The notes: generated from the sequence alone by a model not told the origin. Positions 35,943 to 45,253 are shown, counted from the stretch's first letter. The stretch: 64,000 bases of DNA from Clostridium sp. 'deep sea' (GCF_014931565.1 NZ_CP063353.1:992001-1056000); one strand, 5' to 3'. Translations and numbers: made by a program.

Positions 35943-36377
35943 AATTGTTCTCCTTATACGTTTTTCGTTTGTAGCAAAGCATTTATTAGTTTGTCATCCA
36001 CACAGAGACATAAGTATTAAATGCTTTGCCTAATTTATTCGTTTTAATTAGTGATATTTTCGTTAACCACAAAGTACTGTTAACACCTTGTGGTTTTATT
36101 AATTATTCCTATAGGTTTAGGTTTAAAAATTTAGTTTAAAGCTTTTTGAAGCTCTTTTTTGCATAACCACCAAGAACACACTAGACACAAAGGTGATAAT
36201 TAGTAGTTATTTGAGCTTTTGCTTTTAATACTGCTATCTTTGCTTAAAACTTATGAACAACACAGAGGTTGTTCACTACGGAAACCACCTTACAATATGC
36301 ATAACGCGTAAACGTAGGTAAGTCACCTGTGAAATATACACCACACGATGATAAAATCGAGTGCACTACCGGGTCTT
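35943..36377. other. Hairpin- and repeat-rich gap between hutU and ftcD
   Basis: The gap interrupts the histidine genes. It holds a perfect 12-base inverted repeat GCAAAGCATTTA/TAAATGCTTTGC (35974-36029), AACCACAA/TTGTGGTT (36068-36095), GAACAAC/GTTGTTC (36255-36274), and at least four degenerate CACA(A/G)AG words (near 35999, 36072, 36190 and 36261). The T-runs after the hairpins favour the plus strand, where no gene is transcribed. No reading frame of note. It may carry the ftcD promoter. Confidence 0.55.
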
Positions 36378-38357
36378 TTAGCTCTTCATCATTTTACTCA
36401 TTGTTGCCTTAATTAAATCATCATTGGCAATGTAAGGCAAAGTAATATGATCTGTACCCTTACAAACATTGTTATAATCAGCAGCTGTTTGCATGGCGTT
36501 TTTGTTGCGAGCCCAGCCTCTGCGAGCTACACCACCCATTACATCCCATAACATGGCTGACTTAATTATTTCATCTATTCTTTCACTGCCATCTAGTACT
36601 AAACCAAAACCACCATTAATAGATTTACCAATTCCTACTCCTCCACCATTGTGCAAAGCAATTAAGCTCATACCACGAGCAGCATTACCAGCAAAGCAGT
36701 GAGTAGCCATATCAGCCATAATGTTACTTCCATCTTTTATGTTAGAGGTTTCTCTAAATGGAGAGTCTGTTCCACCAGTATCATGGTGATCTCTACCAAG
36801 CATAATAGCTCCTACTTCACCTTTACGAACCATTTCATTAAATTTAAGAGCAATATTCATTCTGCCATAGGCGTCTTGGTATAAAATACGAGCCTGAGTA
36901 CCAACTACTAATTGATTTTTTTCTGCATCACGTATCCAAGCCCAGTTATCTCTATCTTGGAATCTACGGTTAGGATCAATACAATCCATGGCAGCTTTAT
37001 CTGTTTTAATTAAATCCTCGTGTTTACCACTTAAACATACCCAACGAAATGGTCCATAACCATAGTCAAATAACTCTGGTCCCATTATATCCTCTACATA
37101 TGATGGGAAAATAAATCCTTCTGTTGTATCGTAACCATTTTTAGCTATTTCTTTAATACCAGTATCGTAAACAGCCTTTAAGAATGAATTACCATAGTCA
37201 AAGAAATATGTTCCTTGCTCTACTAAAGACTTAATAACTTGGTAATGGCTTTGTAGAGTATTATCTACTAGTTTTTTAAACTCGGCTTTGTTATTTTCTA
37301 GTAAACTAGTACGCTGCTCAAAGCTAATACCTTGTGGGCAATACCCACCCTCATATACTGCATGGCAAGAGGTTTGGTCGGATAATAAATCTATTTTAAT
37401 GTTATTATCAACCGCATACTTTAGTAAATCTACTACATTACCATAAAAAGCTATCGCAAAAGCCTCACCTTTATTCATCCTTTGTTTGGCTTGTTTAAAT
37501 GCCTCTGCAGGGTTATCGATAATGCATACTGCCCAACCTTGTTCATGACGGGTAACAATACGACTATAGTCTACCTCAGCATCGATAATGCAATCTACCC
37601 AACCTTTATTGCCTTTAAGGTCTTTGTCGGCAGCAATACCTAACTTAGAGCGGCCTGCATTAAGTAAAGTACTATAAGTACCGTGTACAATACCCTGTGG
37701 ACCAATATACATCCAACCACCAGCTGTCATTTGACCATAGTTTGCAACACCAAGTTGCATAGCTCTATGCCAGTCTTCATGGTTATCATACATGCCTATC
37801 ATTAAAGCGTTGGTAATAATAACACGTGGAGCTCCTGCATGTGATTTAAACAATCCTACAGGATGCCCAGAGGCTACTACCAAAGTTTGCTCATTTGTCA
37901 TTAACTCTAAGTATCTCTTAATTAGTTGGTACTGCATCCAGTTTTGGCATACCTGTCCTGTTTCACCATAAGTGACCAGCTCATAAGGGTATAAAGCAAT
38001 ATCAAAATCAAGATTATTGTCTATCATTACTTGAAATGCCTTGGCATCTAGACAATTTCCTTTGTATTCATTAATTGGCTTACCTTTTAAACCACCGTGA
38101 GGACGAAAACGATAGCCATAAATTCTTCCTCGGGTTAATAACTCCTCTAAAAATTCAGGAGCCATTACCTCATGCCACTCTTCTGGCACATAACGAAGAG
38201 CATTACGTAAGGCCAACTCTGTTTCTCTTTCATTAAGGGTAAACTCACGTTTAGGGGCTCTACGTTTGTCTTTTAAAAATTCAGGATACGCTGGTAGCTG
38301 CTTAAAGATACTATCAAGTTTTACTGTCATACTTTCGCTTACAAAATTGTTTAACAT
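36378..38357 (-). CDS. hutU: Urocanate hydratase
   Basis: The 659-residue enzyme adds water to urocanate to give imidazolone propionate, using tightly bound NAD+ as electrophile. Typical segments are NYGQMTAGGWMYIGPQGIVHGT, DQTSCHAVYEGGYCPQG with the active-site Cys, GRDHHDTGGTDSPFRET and GGVGIGKSINGGFGLVLDG. It is about 100 residues longer than the proteobacterial enzyme, which is usual for the form found in Firmicutes and Fusobacteria. The ATG overlaps the hutH stop by one base. Confidence 0.93.
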   Translation of the reverse strand: MLNNFVSESMTVKLDSIFKQLPAYPEFLKDKRRAPKREFTLNERETELALRNALRYVPEEWHEVMAPEFLEELLTRGRIYGYRFRPHGGLKGKPINEYKGNCLDAKAFQVMIDNNLDFDIALYPYELVTYGETGQVCQNWMQYQLIKRYLELMTNEQTLVVASGHPVGLFKSHAGAPRVIITNALMIGMYDNHEDWHRAMQLGVANYGQMTAGGWMYIGPQGIVHGTYSTLLNAGRSKLGIAADKDLKGNKGWVDCIIDAEVDYSRIVTRHEQGWAVCIIDNPAEAFKQAKQRMNKGEAFAIAFYGNVVDLLKYAVDNNIKIDLLSDQTSCHAVYEGGYCPQGISFEQRTSLLENNKAEFKKLVDNTLQSHYQVIKSLVEQGTYFFDYGNSFLKAVYDTGIKEIAKNGYDTTEGFIFPSYVEDIMGPELFDYGYGPFRWVCLSGKHEDLIKTDKAAMDCIDPNRRFQDRDNWAWIRDAEKNQLVVGTQARILYQDAYGRMNIALKFNEMVRKGEVGAIMLGRDHHDTGGTDSPFRETSNIKDGSNIMADMATHCFAGNAARGMSLIALHNGGGVGIGKSINGGFGLVLDGSERIDEIIKSAMLWDVMGGVARRGWARNKNAMQTAADYNNVCKGTDHITLPYIANDDLIKATMSKMMKS

Positions 38358-39865
38358 TATTCTACCTCCCTGTTAAATTTCCACTCACGAATTTCTTTAG
38401 CTAGGTTCTCAAAGTCAACATTCATAACTCTATCTTTAACAATAGGTTCAACAACATCTCTTATAGTTTTATATATAACCTCGGTTCCTTTACCAAGCTG
38501 TACATCGTCATAAAACTCTAGGGCTTGAGCAGCAGAAATTAACTCAATAGCCACTACATAACAAACGTTATGATAAATTTGTCTCGCTTGGCGAGCTGCA
38601 GTTGTGCCCATACTAACGTGATCTTCTTGGTTAGCAGAAGAAGGAATAGAATCTACAGACGCTGGGTGTGCCAGTACTTTGTTTTCACTAACAAGTGAAG
38701 CAGCTGTATACTGGGCAATCATTAAACCTGAGTTTAATCCACCTTGAGCTGTTAAAAATGCTGGTAAACCACCACTTAATTGAGGATTAACTAATCTCTC
38801 AATTCTACGCTCGGAAATATTAGCCAGCTCAGCTAAGGCAATCTTTAAAAAGTCCATAACTATAGCTATTGGTTGGCCATGAAAATTACCAGCAGAAATA
38901 ACTTGATCCTGCTCTGGAAAAATTAATGGATTATCTGTTGCCGCATTTATTTCACGACTGACTACGCTTTTTACATACTGAATGGCATCATAAGAAGCAC
39001 CATGTACCTGAGGTGTGCAACGTAATGAATAGGCATCTTGTACCCTTATTTCACCCTGCTCTGTTACCATCTTACTATTTTTTAGCAAATCTAAAAGCTG
39101 CTTTGCCACAATTAATTGACCTGGCTGTTGACGAACCTCATGTACCTTTTCGTCATAAGCAAAAGGTATTCCTCTTAAAGCTTCAACAGTTAAAGCAGCA
39201 GCACTAGTTGCTGTATTTATTAATTTTTCAGCATCTGCTATTAATAGGGTGCCAATAGCAGTCATAGCTTGAGTACCATTTATTAAAGCTAAACCCTCTT
39301 TAGCATGTAGTGAAATTGGTTTAAAGCCAGCTTTTTTTAAGGCCTCAGCACCGTCTAAAACTTCACCTTGATATTCGGCTTTGCCTAAGCCTAACATTGG
39401 TAATACAATATGAGCTAAAGGTGCTAAATCTCCACTTGCCCCTAAAGAACCCTGCTCTGGTACTTGAGGATGCACACCTGCATTTAATAAATTAACTAAT
39501 AATTCTACTGTACTTAATCTTATACCTGAATTACCCTTAGATAATGCATTGGCTCTTAAAAGCATTATTGCTCTTACAACCTCTGTAGGTAAGGGTTTAC
39601 CAACTGCACAGGCATGACTAGTGATTAAATTATGCTGTAAATCTCCTACTTGATCCTTATTAATTACCACATCACTAAACTTACCAAAGCCAGTGGTAAT
39701 ACCATACATTACCCGCTCTTCCTCTAAATACAAATCTACTAACTTACGCGCTCTGTTAATGCCTTTAATAGCTTCAGCAGTTAACTCTACTTGATAATTA
39801 TTTCTGGCTACATTAACTACGTCGGCAATAGTAAGGTCATTACCATTAATTAATACCTTTCCCAT
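38357..39865 (-). CDS. hutH: Histidine ammonia-lyase
   Basis: HutH removes ammonia from histidine to give urocanate. The Ala-Ser-Gly that forms the MIO cofactor is in GSLGASGDLAPLAH, and ERRIERLVNPQLSGGLPAFL, NQEDHVSMG and YGITTGFG are family landmarks. At 502 residues it has the usual length. The ATG follows AAAGGAGATG. Only 31 bases separate it from a 12-bp terminator hairpin upstream, so the level of transcription reaching hutHU probably depends on that hairpin. Confidence 0.94.
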   Translation of the reverse strand: MGKVLINGNDLTIADVVNVARNNYQVELTAEAIKGINRARKLVDLYLEEERVMYGITTGFGKFSDVVINKDQVGDLQHNLITSHACAVGKPLPTEVVRAIMLLRANALSKGNSGIRLSTVELLVNLLNAGVHPQVPEQGSLGASGDLAPLAHIVLPMLGLGKAEYQGEVLDGAEALKKAGFKPISLHAKEGLALINGTQAMTAIGTLLIADAEKLINTATSAAALTVEALRGIPFAYDEKVHEVRQQPGQLIVAKQLLDLLKNSKMVTEQGEIRVQDAYSLRCTPQVHGASYDAIQYVKSVVSREINAATDNPLIFPEQDQVISAGNFHGQPIAIVMDFLKIALAELANISERRIERLVNPQLSGGLPAFLTAQGGLNSGLMIAQYTAASLVSENKVLAHPASVDSIPSSANQEDHVSMGTTAARQARQIYHNVCYVVAIELISAAQALEFYDDVQLGKGTEVIYKTIRDVVEPIVKDRVMNVDFENLAKEIREWKFNREVE

Positions 39866-39887
39866 CTCTACATCTCCTTTACTCTGC

Positions 39888-39924
39888 TAAAGTATAAAAG
39901 GCAAGGGAATTATCCCTTGCCTTT
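39888..39924 (-). terminator. Terminator or attenuator directly upstream of hutH
   Basis: AAAGGCAAGGGA (39924-39913 in minus orientation) pairs perfectly over 12 bp with TCCCTTGCCTTT, loop TAAT, and is followed by TATACTTT. It could end the transcript of the 40086-41186 lipoprotein gene, but it is 160 bases from that stop and only 31 from hutH. A small reading frame ends in its loop, as expected for an attenuator. Confidence 0.8.
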
Positions 39925-39981
39925 ATTGTTAGCAATTAAAATAACATTATTATGATTATGTTTATGTTTAAACCTTAACAT
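39910..39981 (-). CDS. Candidate His-codon leader peptide of hutHU
   Basis: The 23-codon frame starts at ATG 39981, seven bases after AGGTG. It reads M-L-R-F-K-H-K-H-N-H-N-N and continues with VILIANNKGKG. His codons (all CAT) are at positions 6, 8 and 10. The stop TAA lies exactly in the four-base loop of the terminator hairpin. A ribosome reaching the stop would cover the 5' arm and stop the terminator forming; one paused at the His codons would not. That gives read-through into hutHU when charged tRNA-His is plentiful, which suits a catabolic operon. The mechanism is inference. Confidence 0.5.
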   Translation of the reverse strand: MLRFKHKHNHNNVILIANNKGKG

Positions 39982-40085
39982 ATAATCACACCTAAAATTT
40001 GTTATTAACTTTATTCTATTTTACTTTTTGAAATCCTTTTTTTTGCTTATAAAAATTTATTTATTTAATAAAATTAAATACTGCT

Positions 40086-41186
40086 TTACTTCATCTCACA
40101 CGAAATATATTTAAAACCTTTATCATGCTCTACTATATTTAATGTAACATTTTTTGAGTTATTACCACTAGTTTCTTTTACAGTAAATACAATTTGCATA
40201 TTTTCACCTGCTAGAGTAAAATCTCTTAGCTCTATTACTGGATTATAACTGGTATCTATCGTAAAGTTACCCACAAAACAATTTTCTAAGGCATTATAGG
40301 CGTTGGTAAGCTTTAAAAAATTCTCTGGTAAATCAAATTTTTTATTAAGTTGTTTTTCAATTAGCTCTGCTGGTATATGTAAAAAATTATCTTCTTTTAA
40401 ATAATCATCATAGTTTATGTTGGCATTTAAAAAAGGTATGCTAGCATAGGCAAGTAAATCATTTGCATCTATTTGCTCTGCTTTATTCCAGGAATATTTG
40501 GCCAAGCCAGCATTAACAAAAGGTTTAATATAGTAATTGATATAAAATGATTCATCTTTTTGCTTTATACTTTGTTGCAAGTTTTCATTTAATGTTTTAG
40601 TAACAGAGATATATTTATAAGCTTCTTTTGTTAGTTTTATAGTGTAGGTTTTGCTATAAAGTTTATTAAGCTTATTAATATCAAAAGGGTCATAGTAGTC
40701 TGCAACTAAAATTAAATTACCACCTGTAACTTGCTTATTACTTAAATAAATACACTCAAGCTCTTTTTTTATAAAATCATATTTACGTTTAGGACCTATA
40801 AACACCTTTTGAGCGTGATCGTAAGATATCATGTCTTTTTCATTAAATCTATAAGTCTTAAAATACCTTTCTAACAGCCACTTAGCTCCATGTTGGGTTA
40901 AGTAATACTTGCCATCGTCATATTTAACAATATTAAGCTTATCTTTATAGTCTATAAAATGAATAAATTCATAAAGAGTTTCAACATTAAGCTCACTAGC
41001 ATTATTAAACACAAACTCGTTTTCATTAGTTAAGTAATTATCTATATACCTTATGTATTTATCTATTAACTCCGTATTATTATGCTTGAGAGCCTGCTTA
41101 GCATACATAGATGAACAGCCACTTAGTAATGTAAACATTAATGCACAAACAACCACTCTAATAACTAACTTATTGATAATAATCAC
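40086..41186 (-). CDS. Lipoprotein of unknown function
   Basis: The 366-residue product begins with a lipoprotein signal ending in LLSGCSS (Cys24). The mature part is rich in Lys, Tyr, Asn and Asp with alternating helices and strands and no catalytic motif that I know. The start codon is uncertain: GTG at 41186 abuts the AGGGAGA site, and no better in-frame start follows before the signal core. It is upstream of and in the same direction as hutH, with 220 bases between them. Surface-anchored by prediction. Confidence 0.72.
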   Translation of the reverse strand: MIIINKLVIRVVVCALMFTLLSGCSSMYAKQALKHNNTELIDKYIRYIDNYLTNENEFVFNNASELNVETLYEFIHFIDYKDKLNIVKYDDGKYYLTQHGAKWLLERYFKTYRFNEKDMISYDHAQKVFIGPKRKYDFIKKELECIYLSNKQVTGGNLILVADYYDPFDINKLNKLYSKTYTIKLTKEAYKYISVTKTLNENLQQSIKQKDESFYINYYIKPFVNAGLAKYSWNKAEQIDANDLLAYASIPFLNANINYDDYLKEDNFLHIPAELIEKQLNKKFDLPENFLKLTNAYNALENCFVGNFTIDTSYNPVIELRDFTLAGENMQIVFTVKETSGNNSKNVTLNIVEHDKGFKYISCEMK

Positions 41187-41291
41187 TCTCCCTGCTTCAT
41201 GTTAATTTTAAATAATCTTTTAGTTAATTTTAACATGTCTACTACTTACTTGTATATTATTAATTTACTAATGCACTCTATAGAATTAAGC

Positions 41292-41325
41292 AAAAAAAAT
41301 AAAGGTTAAAATCATTTAAACCTTT
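41292..41325 (-). terminator. Terminator after the YwaF-like gene
   Basis: AAAGGTTTAAA and TTTAACCTTT pair; on the minus strand ATTTTTTTT follows. It lies 30 bases after the stop of the membrane protein gene. The same stem also has T-residues on the plus side. Confidence 0.85.
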
Positions 41326-41354
41326 ATTTTTTATATTATTTCCTGAGAAATACC

Positions 41355-42143
41355 TTAATCTCTAAATAAAGTGCGTGACTCAAACCTAAGGGGTTTCGGT
41401 TTTCTTAACTCTAATACTTTAAACGGAAAGTACAGCAAATAGTAAATTACAAACATAGCTAACAGCATTAAAGGTATGTAGTAAGGGTATTTAGGAAATA
41501 TATCCAAAATAGTTTTACCTTGGGGTTTGGCCATTAAATAAGAATAATTGCCTTTTACTAAAATATTAATTATCACTGTAAATACCAAATATACAAAACT
41601 GTAAATATAGGTCTTTTTTAATGAACTTCCACAGGGTTTATACTTAAAGGCAGTCATCATAAATACAGTAGATATTAACATACCTCCATGCCCTATAAAG
41701 AACTGAAAATACATCCAGTGAGGAAAAGCATATCCTCCAATATCACAATTGAACAGCCCTATTAAGGCTCCACTCATAGTCCAAAAATAAACTACTTCAA
41801 ATACTTTATATTTTTTTGCTATTAACATAACAACACATAAAATCATAGCTATTCTACATAAGTACAAAGGCAATGATTCTTTTAAAGTATACTGACCTCG
41901 TTCATAGTACCAAAACTGCACTAAAAAACTATGACTAAACATAATAAAAGCCAAAAAATTAGCTATGCCTTTACGGTGTTTAGTAAAAAAATCATTAAAT
42001 AATACCAACAAAATTATAATTGAAAATATAATTGCTAAACCTATTAAATGCTCTGTAGAAAACAATTTAAATACTGCACTTCTATCTGTAGATAACCAAA
42101 ATTTCTCAAAAAAATCTTCACCAGCAAAGCCAACTCTGCTCAT
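41355..42143 (-). CDS. YwaF/TMEM164-type integral membrane protein
   Basis: The 262-residue protein has about seven hydrophobic segments. Features such as FSTEHLIGLAIIF near the N-terminus, LPLYLCRIAMILC, FPHWMYFQFFIGHGGMLISTVFM and the closing YYLLYFPFKV match the YwaF/TIGR02206 family, which is widespread in Firmicutes and has no established function. ATG start; no obvious partner gene. A GGGTGTAT/ATACACCC inverted repeat lies in the 108-base gap upstream. Confidence 0.75.
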   Translation of the reverse strand: MSRVGFAGEDFFEKFWLSTDRSAVFKLFSTEHLIGLAIIFSIIILLVLFNDFFTKHRKGIANFLAFIMFSHSFLVQFWYYERGQYTLKESLPLYLCRIAMILCVVMLIAKKYKVFEVVYFWTMSGALIGLFNCDIGGYAFPHWMYFQFFIGHGGMLISTVFMMTAFKYKPCGSSLKKTYIYSFVYLVFTVIINILVKGNYSYLMAKPQGKTILDIFPKYPYYIPLMLLAMFVIYYLLYFPFKVLELRKPKPLRFESRTLFRD

Positions 42144-42251
42144 TATTTTCCCCCTGTTCTTTATATCTTTTTATCTAAAGGGTGTATTTAAATTAACTTT
42201 TAAATTTAAGTTTTAATTTTTATATCTTTCATACACCCTGCTATTTATTTA

Positions 42252-42677
42252 CTAATAAGCTAGCGTTTCTTGATACCAACCTTTTACTAAATCTGCCAAA
42301 CTATCTGCTACCCATATTCTGTCATCTGTTTCATGACTCCAGTAATAAATTTTATCTGGATCTAATTCACCATTAGCAAAAATAGGATAGCCGTAAAAAT
42401 CTCCAGCACCATTACGTGCTACAAATAGTAAACAATCAAGTGTCATAAAGTAGTCTTGATATACCTCTCTTAAGTTTAAATTAGCCTCTAAGATTTCAGT
42501 AGCAGATAATAAAAAGTCACCATCTCCATTGATCTCCTGTAGCATTTCTGTTAAATCCTTTGGCAAATCTACCTTTAGGGTTTTACTAATTTCAGCCAAC
42601 TCATTTTGTGTTGCTGGTTCACCAAACTTAATATATTTACTATCGCTTTCTAAAGCAGAAATAACTTCTTTCCACAT
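42252..42677 (-). CDS. SUKH (SMI1/KNR4) family protein
   Basis: The 141-residue protein has the SUKH fold pattern: an N-terminal helix, FGEPATQNELAEISKTLKVDLPKDLTEML with the family's LP...L..., the G-D-G turn EINGDGDFLLSATEIL, and VARNGAGDFYGYPI then IYYWSHETDDRIWVADSLADLVKGW. SUKH proteins are often immunity proteins against secreted toxins, but no toxin gene is adjacent. The ATG at 42677 follows AAGGAGTTTAAAG; a longer frame is not supported. It lies two bases after the GIY-YIG gene. Confidence 0.8.
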   Translation of the reverse strand: MWKEVISALESDSKYIKFGEPATQNELAEISKTLKVDLPKDLTEMLQEINGDGDFLLSATEILEANLNLREVYQDYFMTLDCLLFVARNGAGDFYGYPIFANGELDPDKIYYWSHETDDRIWVADSLADLVKGWYQETLAY

Positions 42678-42679
42678 CT

Positions 42680-43096
42680 TTAAACTCCTTTTTTCACTGT
42701 AAAATCTAGGTTGAAAATTTGCCACGCATCGTCACGTAATCTAAAATATGTTAAGTGGCTATAACATCGACAATCACTTGCCCCAAATCCCTTAACTGGC
42801 ATACTAGCATTGCGTAATTTTAAAGTAGCATTATGCAACTCGCACTCACTAAAGCTTGGTGTTAAATAACACCTATGAGCGATACATAAAGCTCTGCTAG
42901 TTAAATAATCAATATGCCATCGTAATTTCTTTTTATGTTTTATATGCCTACTTACACGGGCATTTAAATTACGTTTAGCACTACCAGTATAAATATAGTA
43001 GCCGGTATTAAAATTAAAAACGCCCTTACTACCTACTATTATTCTTTTATTCTCGGGCAAATATAATAAAAGCTGATATAAACCACTATCTTTCAT
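42680..43096 (-). CDS. DUF123 / GIY-YIG-like nuclease domain protein
   Basis: The 138-residue protein resembles the stand-alone DUF123 proteins of the GIY-YIG superfamily: GLYQLLLYL, GYYIYTGSAKRNLNARVSRHIKHKKKLRWHIDYL with the Arg and His usual for this group, and conserved Cys/His in SECELHN and KGFGASDCRCYSHLTYF, which may bind metal. These are predicted nucleic-acid nucleases of unknown role. The ATG directly abuts the stop of the SCIFF maturase gene, so it is part of that operon. Confidence 0.75.
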   Translation of the reverse strand: MKDSGLYQLLLYLPENKRIIVGSKGVFNFNTGYYIYTGSAKRNLNARVSRHIKHKKKLRWHIDYLTSRALCIAHRCYLTPSFSECELHNATLKLRNASMPVKGFGASDCRCYSHLTYFRLRDDAWQIFNLDFTVKKGV

Positions 43097-44452
43097 TTAT
43101 TTATTACTCGCAATTAAAGCTTTAATTGCTAAAGCACACTCTAACCTTTTTTTTGTTAGCTCACAACTAAACTTAACGGGTTTATACAGATCATTATTTC
43201 TGTAAAAGGCATCTGCATGACATCCACCGCTACAGTAGTACCTTGCCCAACACTCTTTACACTCTGGCTTATTAAAAATATGTGCATCTAAAAACTGTTG
43301 TGAAATCTCTTTATTTAATTTCTTTTCAAAAACTGTACCCACTTTAAATTCAGGTAAACCTACAAACTGATGACACGGATAAATGTCTCCATTAGGAGCT
43401 ATTGCCATATAATCAAAACCAGCACCACAGCCAGTTAACCTTTTAGCCAAACAAGGGCCTTGGTTTAAATCTACTTCGTAATGAAAAAAGGTAAAAGGCT
43501 TGCCTTTTTTATATTGCTCATAATAGAATTCGGCTAACTTTTCATATTCATTTTTAATTTGCTGTAATTTATCAAATCCTAAGGCATAATCATCAGCAGG
43601 ATCTGTAACTACTGGCTCAAAGGAGATATATTTAAAACCAATATCTAATAAGTGTTTTACATCGGTGGTAAAATCGGTGTTATAGGTTGTAAAGGTACCC
43701 CTTGCATGATAATCTTTAACACCTTTCTCTAAAGCATTTTTAAACTTTTTGGTTACTAAATCATATGAGGATTTGCCACCTATTAATGGTCGCATTTTAT
43801 CATGTACCTCTTTACGTCCATCATGGCTCATAATAAGCTGAATATTATTTTCATTAACAAAGTCTATTACATTATCATTTAATAAAATACCATTTGTAGT
43901 TATGGTATAACGAATATTTTTATTGAATAATTTGGCTTGCTCTTGAGCATACTCAAAGACTTGTTTAATAATTTCAAAGGACATTAATGGTTCTCCACCA
44001 AAAAAATCAATCTCTAAATTAGTGCGTGAAAATGACTGGCGAACCAATAAATCAACAGCATTTTTACCAACCTCAAAGCTCATAAACTCTCGTTTACCAA
44101 CTTTATATTCTCCTGTTTCAGCAAAGCAATATTTACATCTCATATTGCAATCATGAGCAATGTGTAAACATAAAGCTTTTACAACCGTATCGCTTAGCTC
44201 TGGATGATACTCAGATAAAGCATCTTTAGAAAATAACAAATTATTTTCGCGTAAAGAGTTAACTTCATTAATAACATCTAGTACATCTTCACTATTAAAC
44301 TGATTTAACTCATTTATAATTTGAGTATTTGGCTTATTTTCTTGTATGCCTTTAATCACTTCAGCAGCTAACTTATCTATTTGATGCAAAACCCCACTGC
44401 CTACGTCTAGTACAAAATATTCGTCTTTAAGGTTAAAAACATGAACTTGCAT
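43097..44452 (-). CDS. scfB: Radical SAM SCIFF-peptide thioether maturase
   Basis: The 451-residue protein has a RiPP-recognition-like N-terminus (about 1-90: VHVFNLKDEYFVLDVGSGVLHQID), a radical SAM core with CNMRCKYCFA, and a C-terminal SPASM domain with Cys-rich GPCLAKRLTGCGAGFDYMAI, DIYPCHQFVG and KPECKECWARYYCSGGCH, which hold auxiliary Fe-S clusters. This matches the maturase of the six-cysteine SCIFF peptide, which makes thioether links (ranthipeptide type). The precursor gene is 2.3 kb away at 46792-46926 rather than adjacent. GIY-YIG and SUKH genes follow in the same operon. Confidence 0.9.
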   Translation of the reverse strand: MQVHVFNLKDEYFVLDVGSGVLHQIDKLAAEVIKGIQENKPNTQIINELNQFNSEDVLDVINEVNSLRENNLLFSKDALSEYHPELSDTVVKALCLHIAHDCNMRCKYCFAETGEYKVGKREFMSFEVGKNAVDLLVRQSFSRTNLEIDFFGGEPLMSFEIIKQVFEYAQEQAKLFNKNIRYTITTNGILLNDNVIDFVNENNIQLIMSHDGRKEVHDKMRPLIGGKSSYDLVTKKFKNALEKGVKDYHARGTFTTYNTDFTTDVKHLLDIGFKYISFEPVVTDPADDYALGFDKLQQIKNEYEKLAEFYYEQYKKGKPFTFFHYEVDLNQGPCLAKRLTGCGAGFDYMAIAPNGDIYPCHQFVGLPEFKVGTVFEKKLNKEISQQFLDAHIFNKPECKECWARYYCSGGCHADAFYRNNDLYKPVKFSCELTKKRLECALAIKALIASNK

Positions 44453-44791
44453 AGTTATAAAAATCCCCTCTATTAGTTATTTACCATTCTGTATATCTTA
44501 ATTATAAGCTTGAATTTTGCTTTTATATGCTTAAAACCTAAGCATTATATAACAACTTATAATAACATCTCTATGTTTTATGTACAACCATTTAATATAG
44601 AGTTTTAATTATAATAAGCGGGTATGTTTAACACCAACTTATATTGTGTAGCCTTTTATATAATTACTTATGTGATTATAAAACTTTTTTTAGGCTAGAT
44701 TGTGTGTATTATTAAAGCTTACTATACACTTATAGCAATATGCTAACTAAAAATGATATATTAAAATTACGTATACTAGGAGGTGTTTGAT
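44453..44791. other. Divergent intergenic region between scfB and the NUDIX gene
   Basis: About 330 AT-rich bases hold both promoters presumably. I see the GGAGG of the NUDIX gene and no reading frame, strong hairpin or repeat. Confidence 0.4.
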
Positions 44792-45253
44792 TTGCAAAAC
44801 AATGACATAACATATAATAATGAACTAGGTAATTTTACTTTTAGAGTGGGTGCAATTATTATCAACAAGGGCAGATTACTGATGATAAAGCATGTAGATA
44901 TAAACGGTTACTACTCTGTTGGAGGTAAGGTAAAGCTTAATGAAACCACAGAGCAAGCAGTAATTAGAGAAACCTACGAAGAAACTAATGAAATTTTTGA
45001 GATAGAGAAACTAGCATTTGTACATGAATACCTATATAACCATCCAACTAAACAAATACCACTACATGAAATAGCTTTTTATTATTTAATGAAACAAAAT
45101 AGTAACATTACTTTTTATAATGGTAACAAAAAAGAAAGCCTTCACTGGATTGCTCTTAATGATTTACCTAACACTCATCTATATCCTACTTTTTTCAAAA
45201 CAAAATTACTCAATGGGTTTACAGAAATTGAGCATATTGTGAGTAGATTATAA
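44792..45253 (+). CDS. NUDIX hydrolase
   Basis: The 153-residue protein has the NUDIX box GGKVKLNETTEQAVIRETYEET, with the Glu residues that bind the catalytic metal, flanked by beta strands (FRVGAIIINKGRLLMIKHVD) and the trailing HWIALNDLPNTHLYPTFF. NUDIX enzymes cleave nucleoside diphosphate compounds; the substrate is not predictable. The TTG at 44792 is eight bases after GGAGG; an upstream GTG at 44783 overlaps that site and is less likely. The AraC-type gene follows 170 bases later. Confidence 0.87.
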   Translation: MQNNDITYNNELGNFTFRVGAIIINKGRLLMIKHVDINGYYSVGGKVKLNETTEQAVIRETYEETNEIFEIEKLAFVHEYLYNHPTKQIPLHEIAFYYLMKQNSNITFYNGNKKESLHWIALNDLPNTHLYPTFFKTKLLNGFTEIEHIVSRL

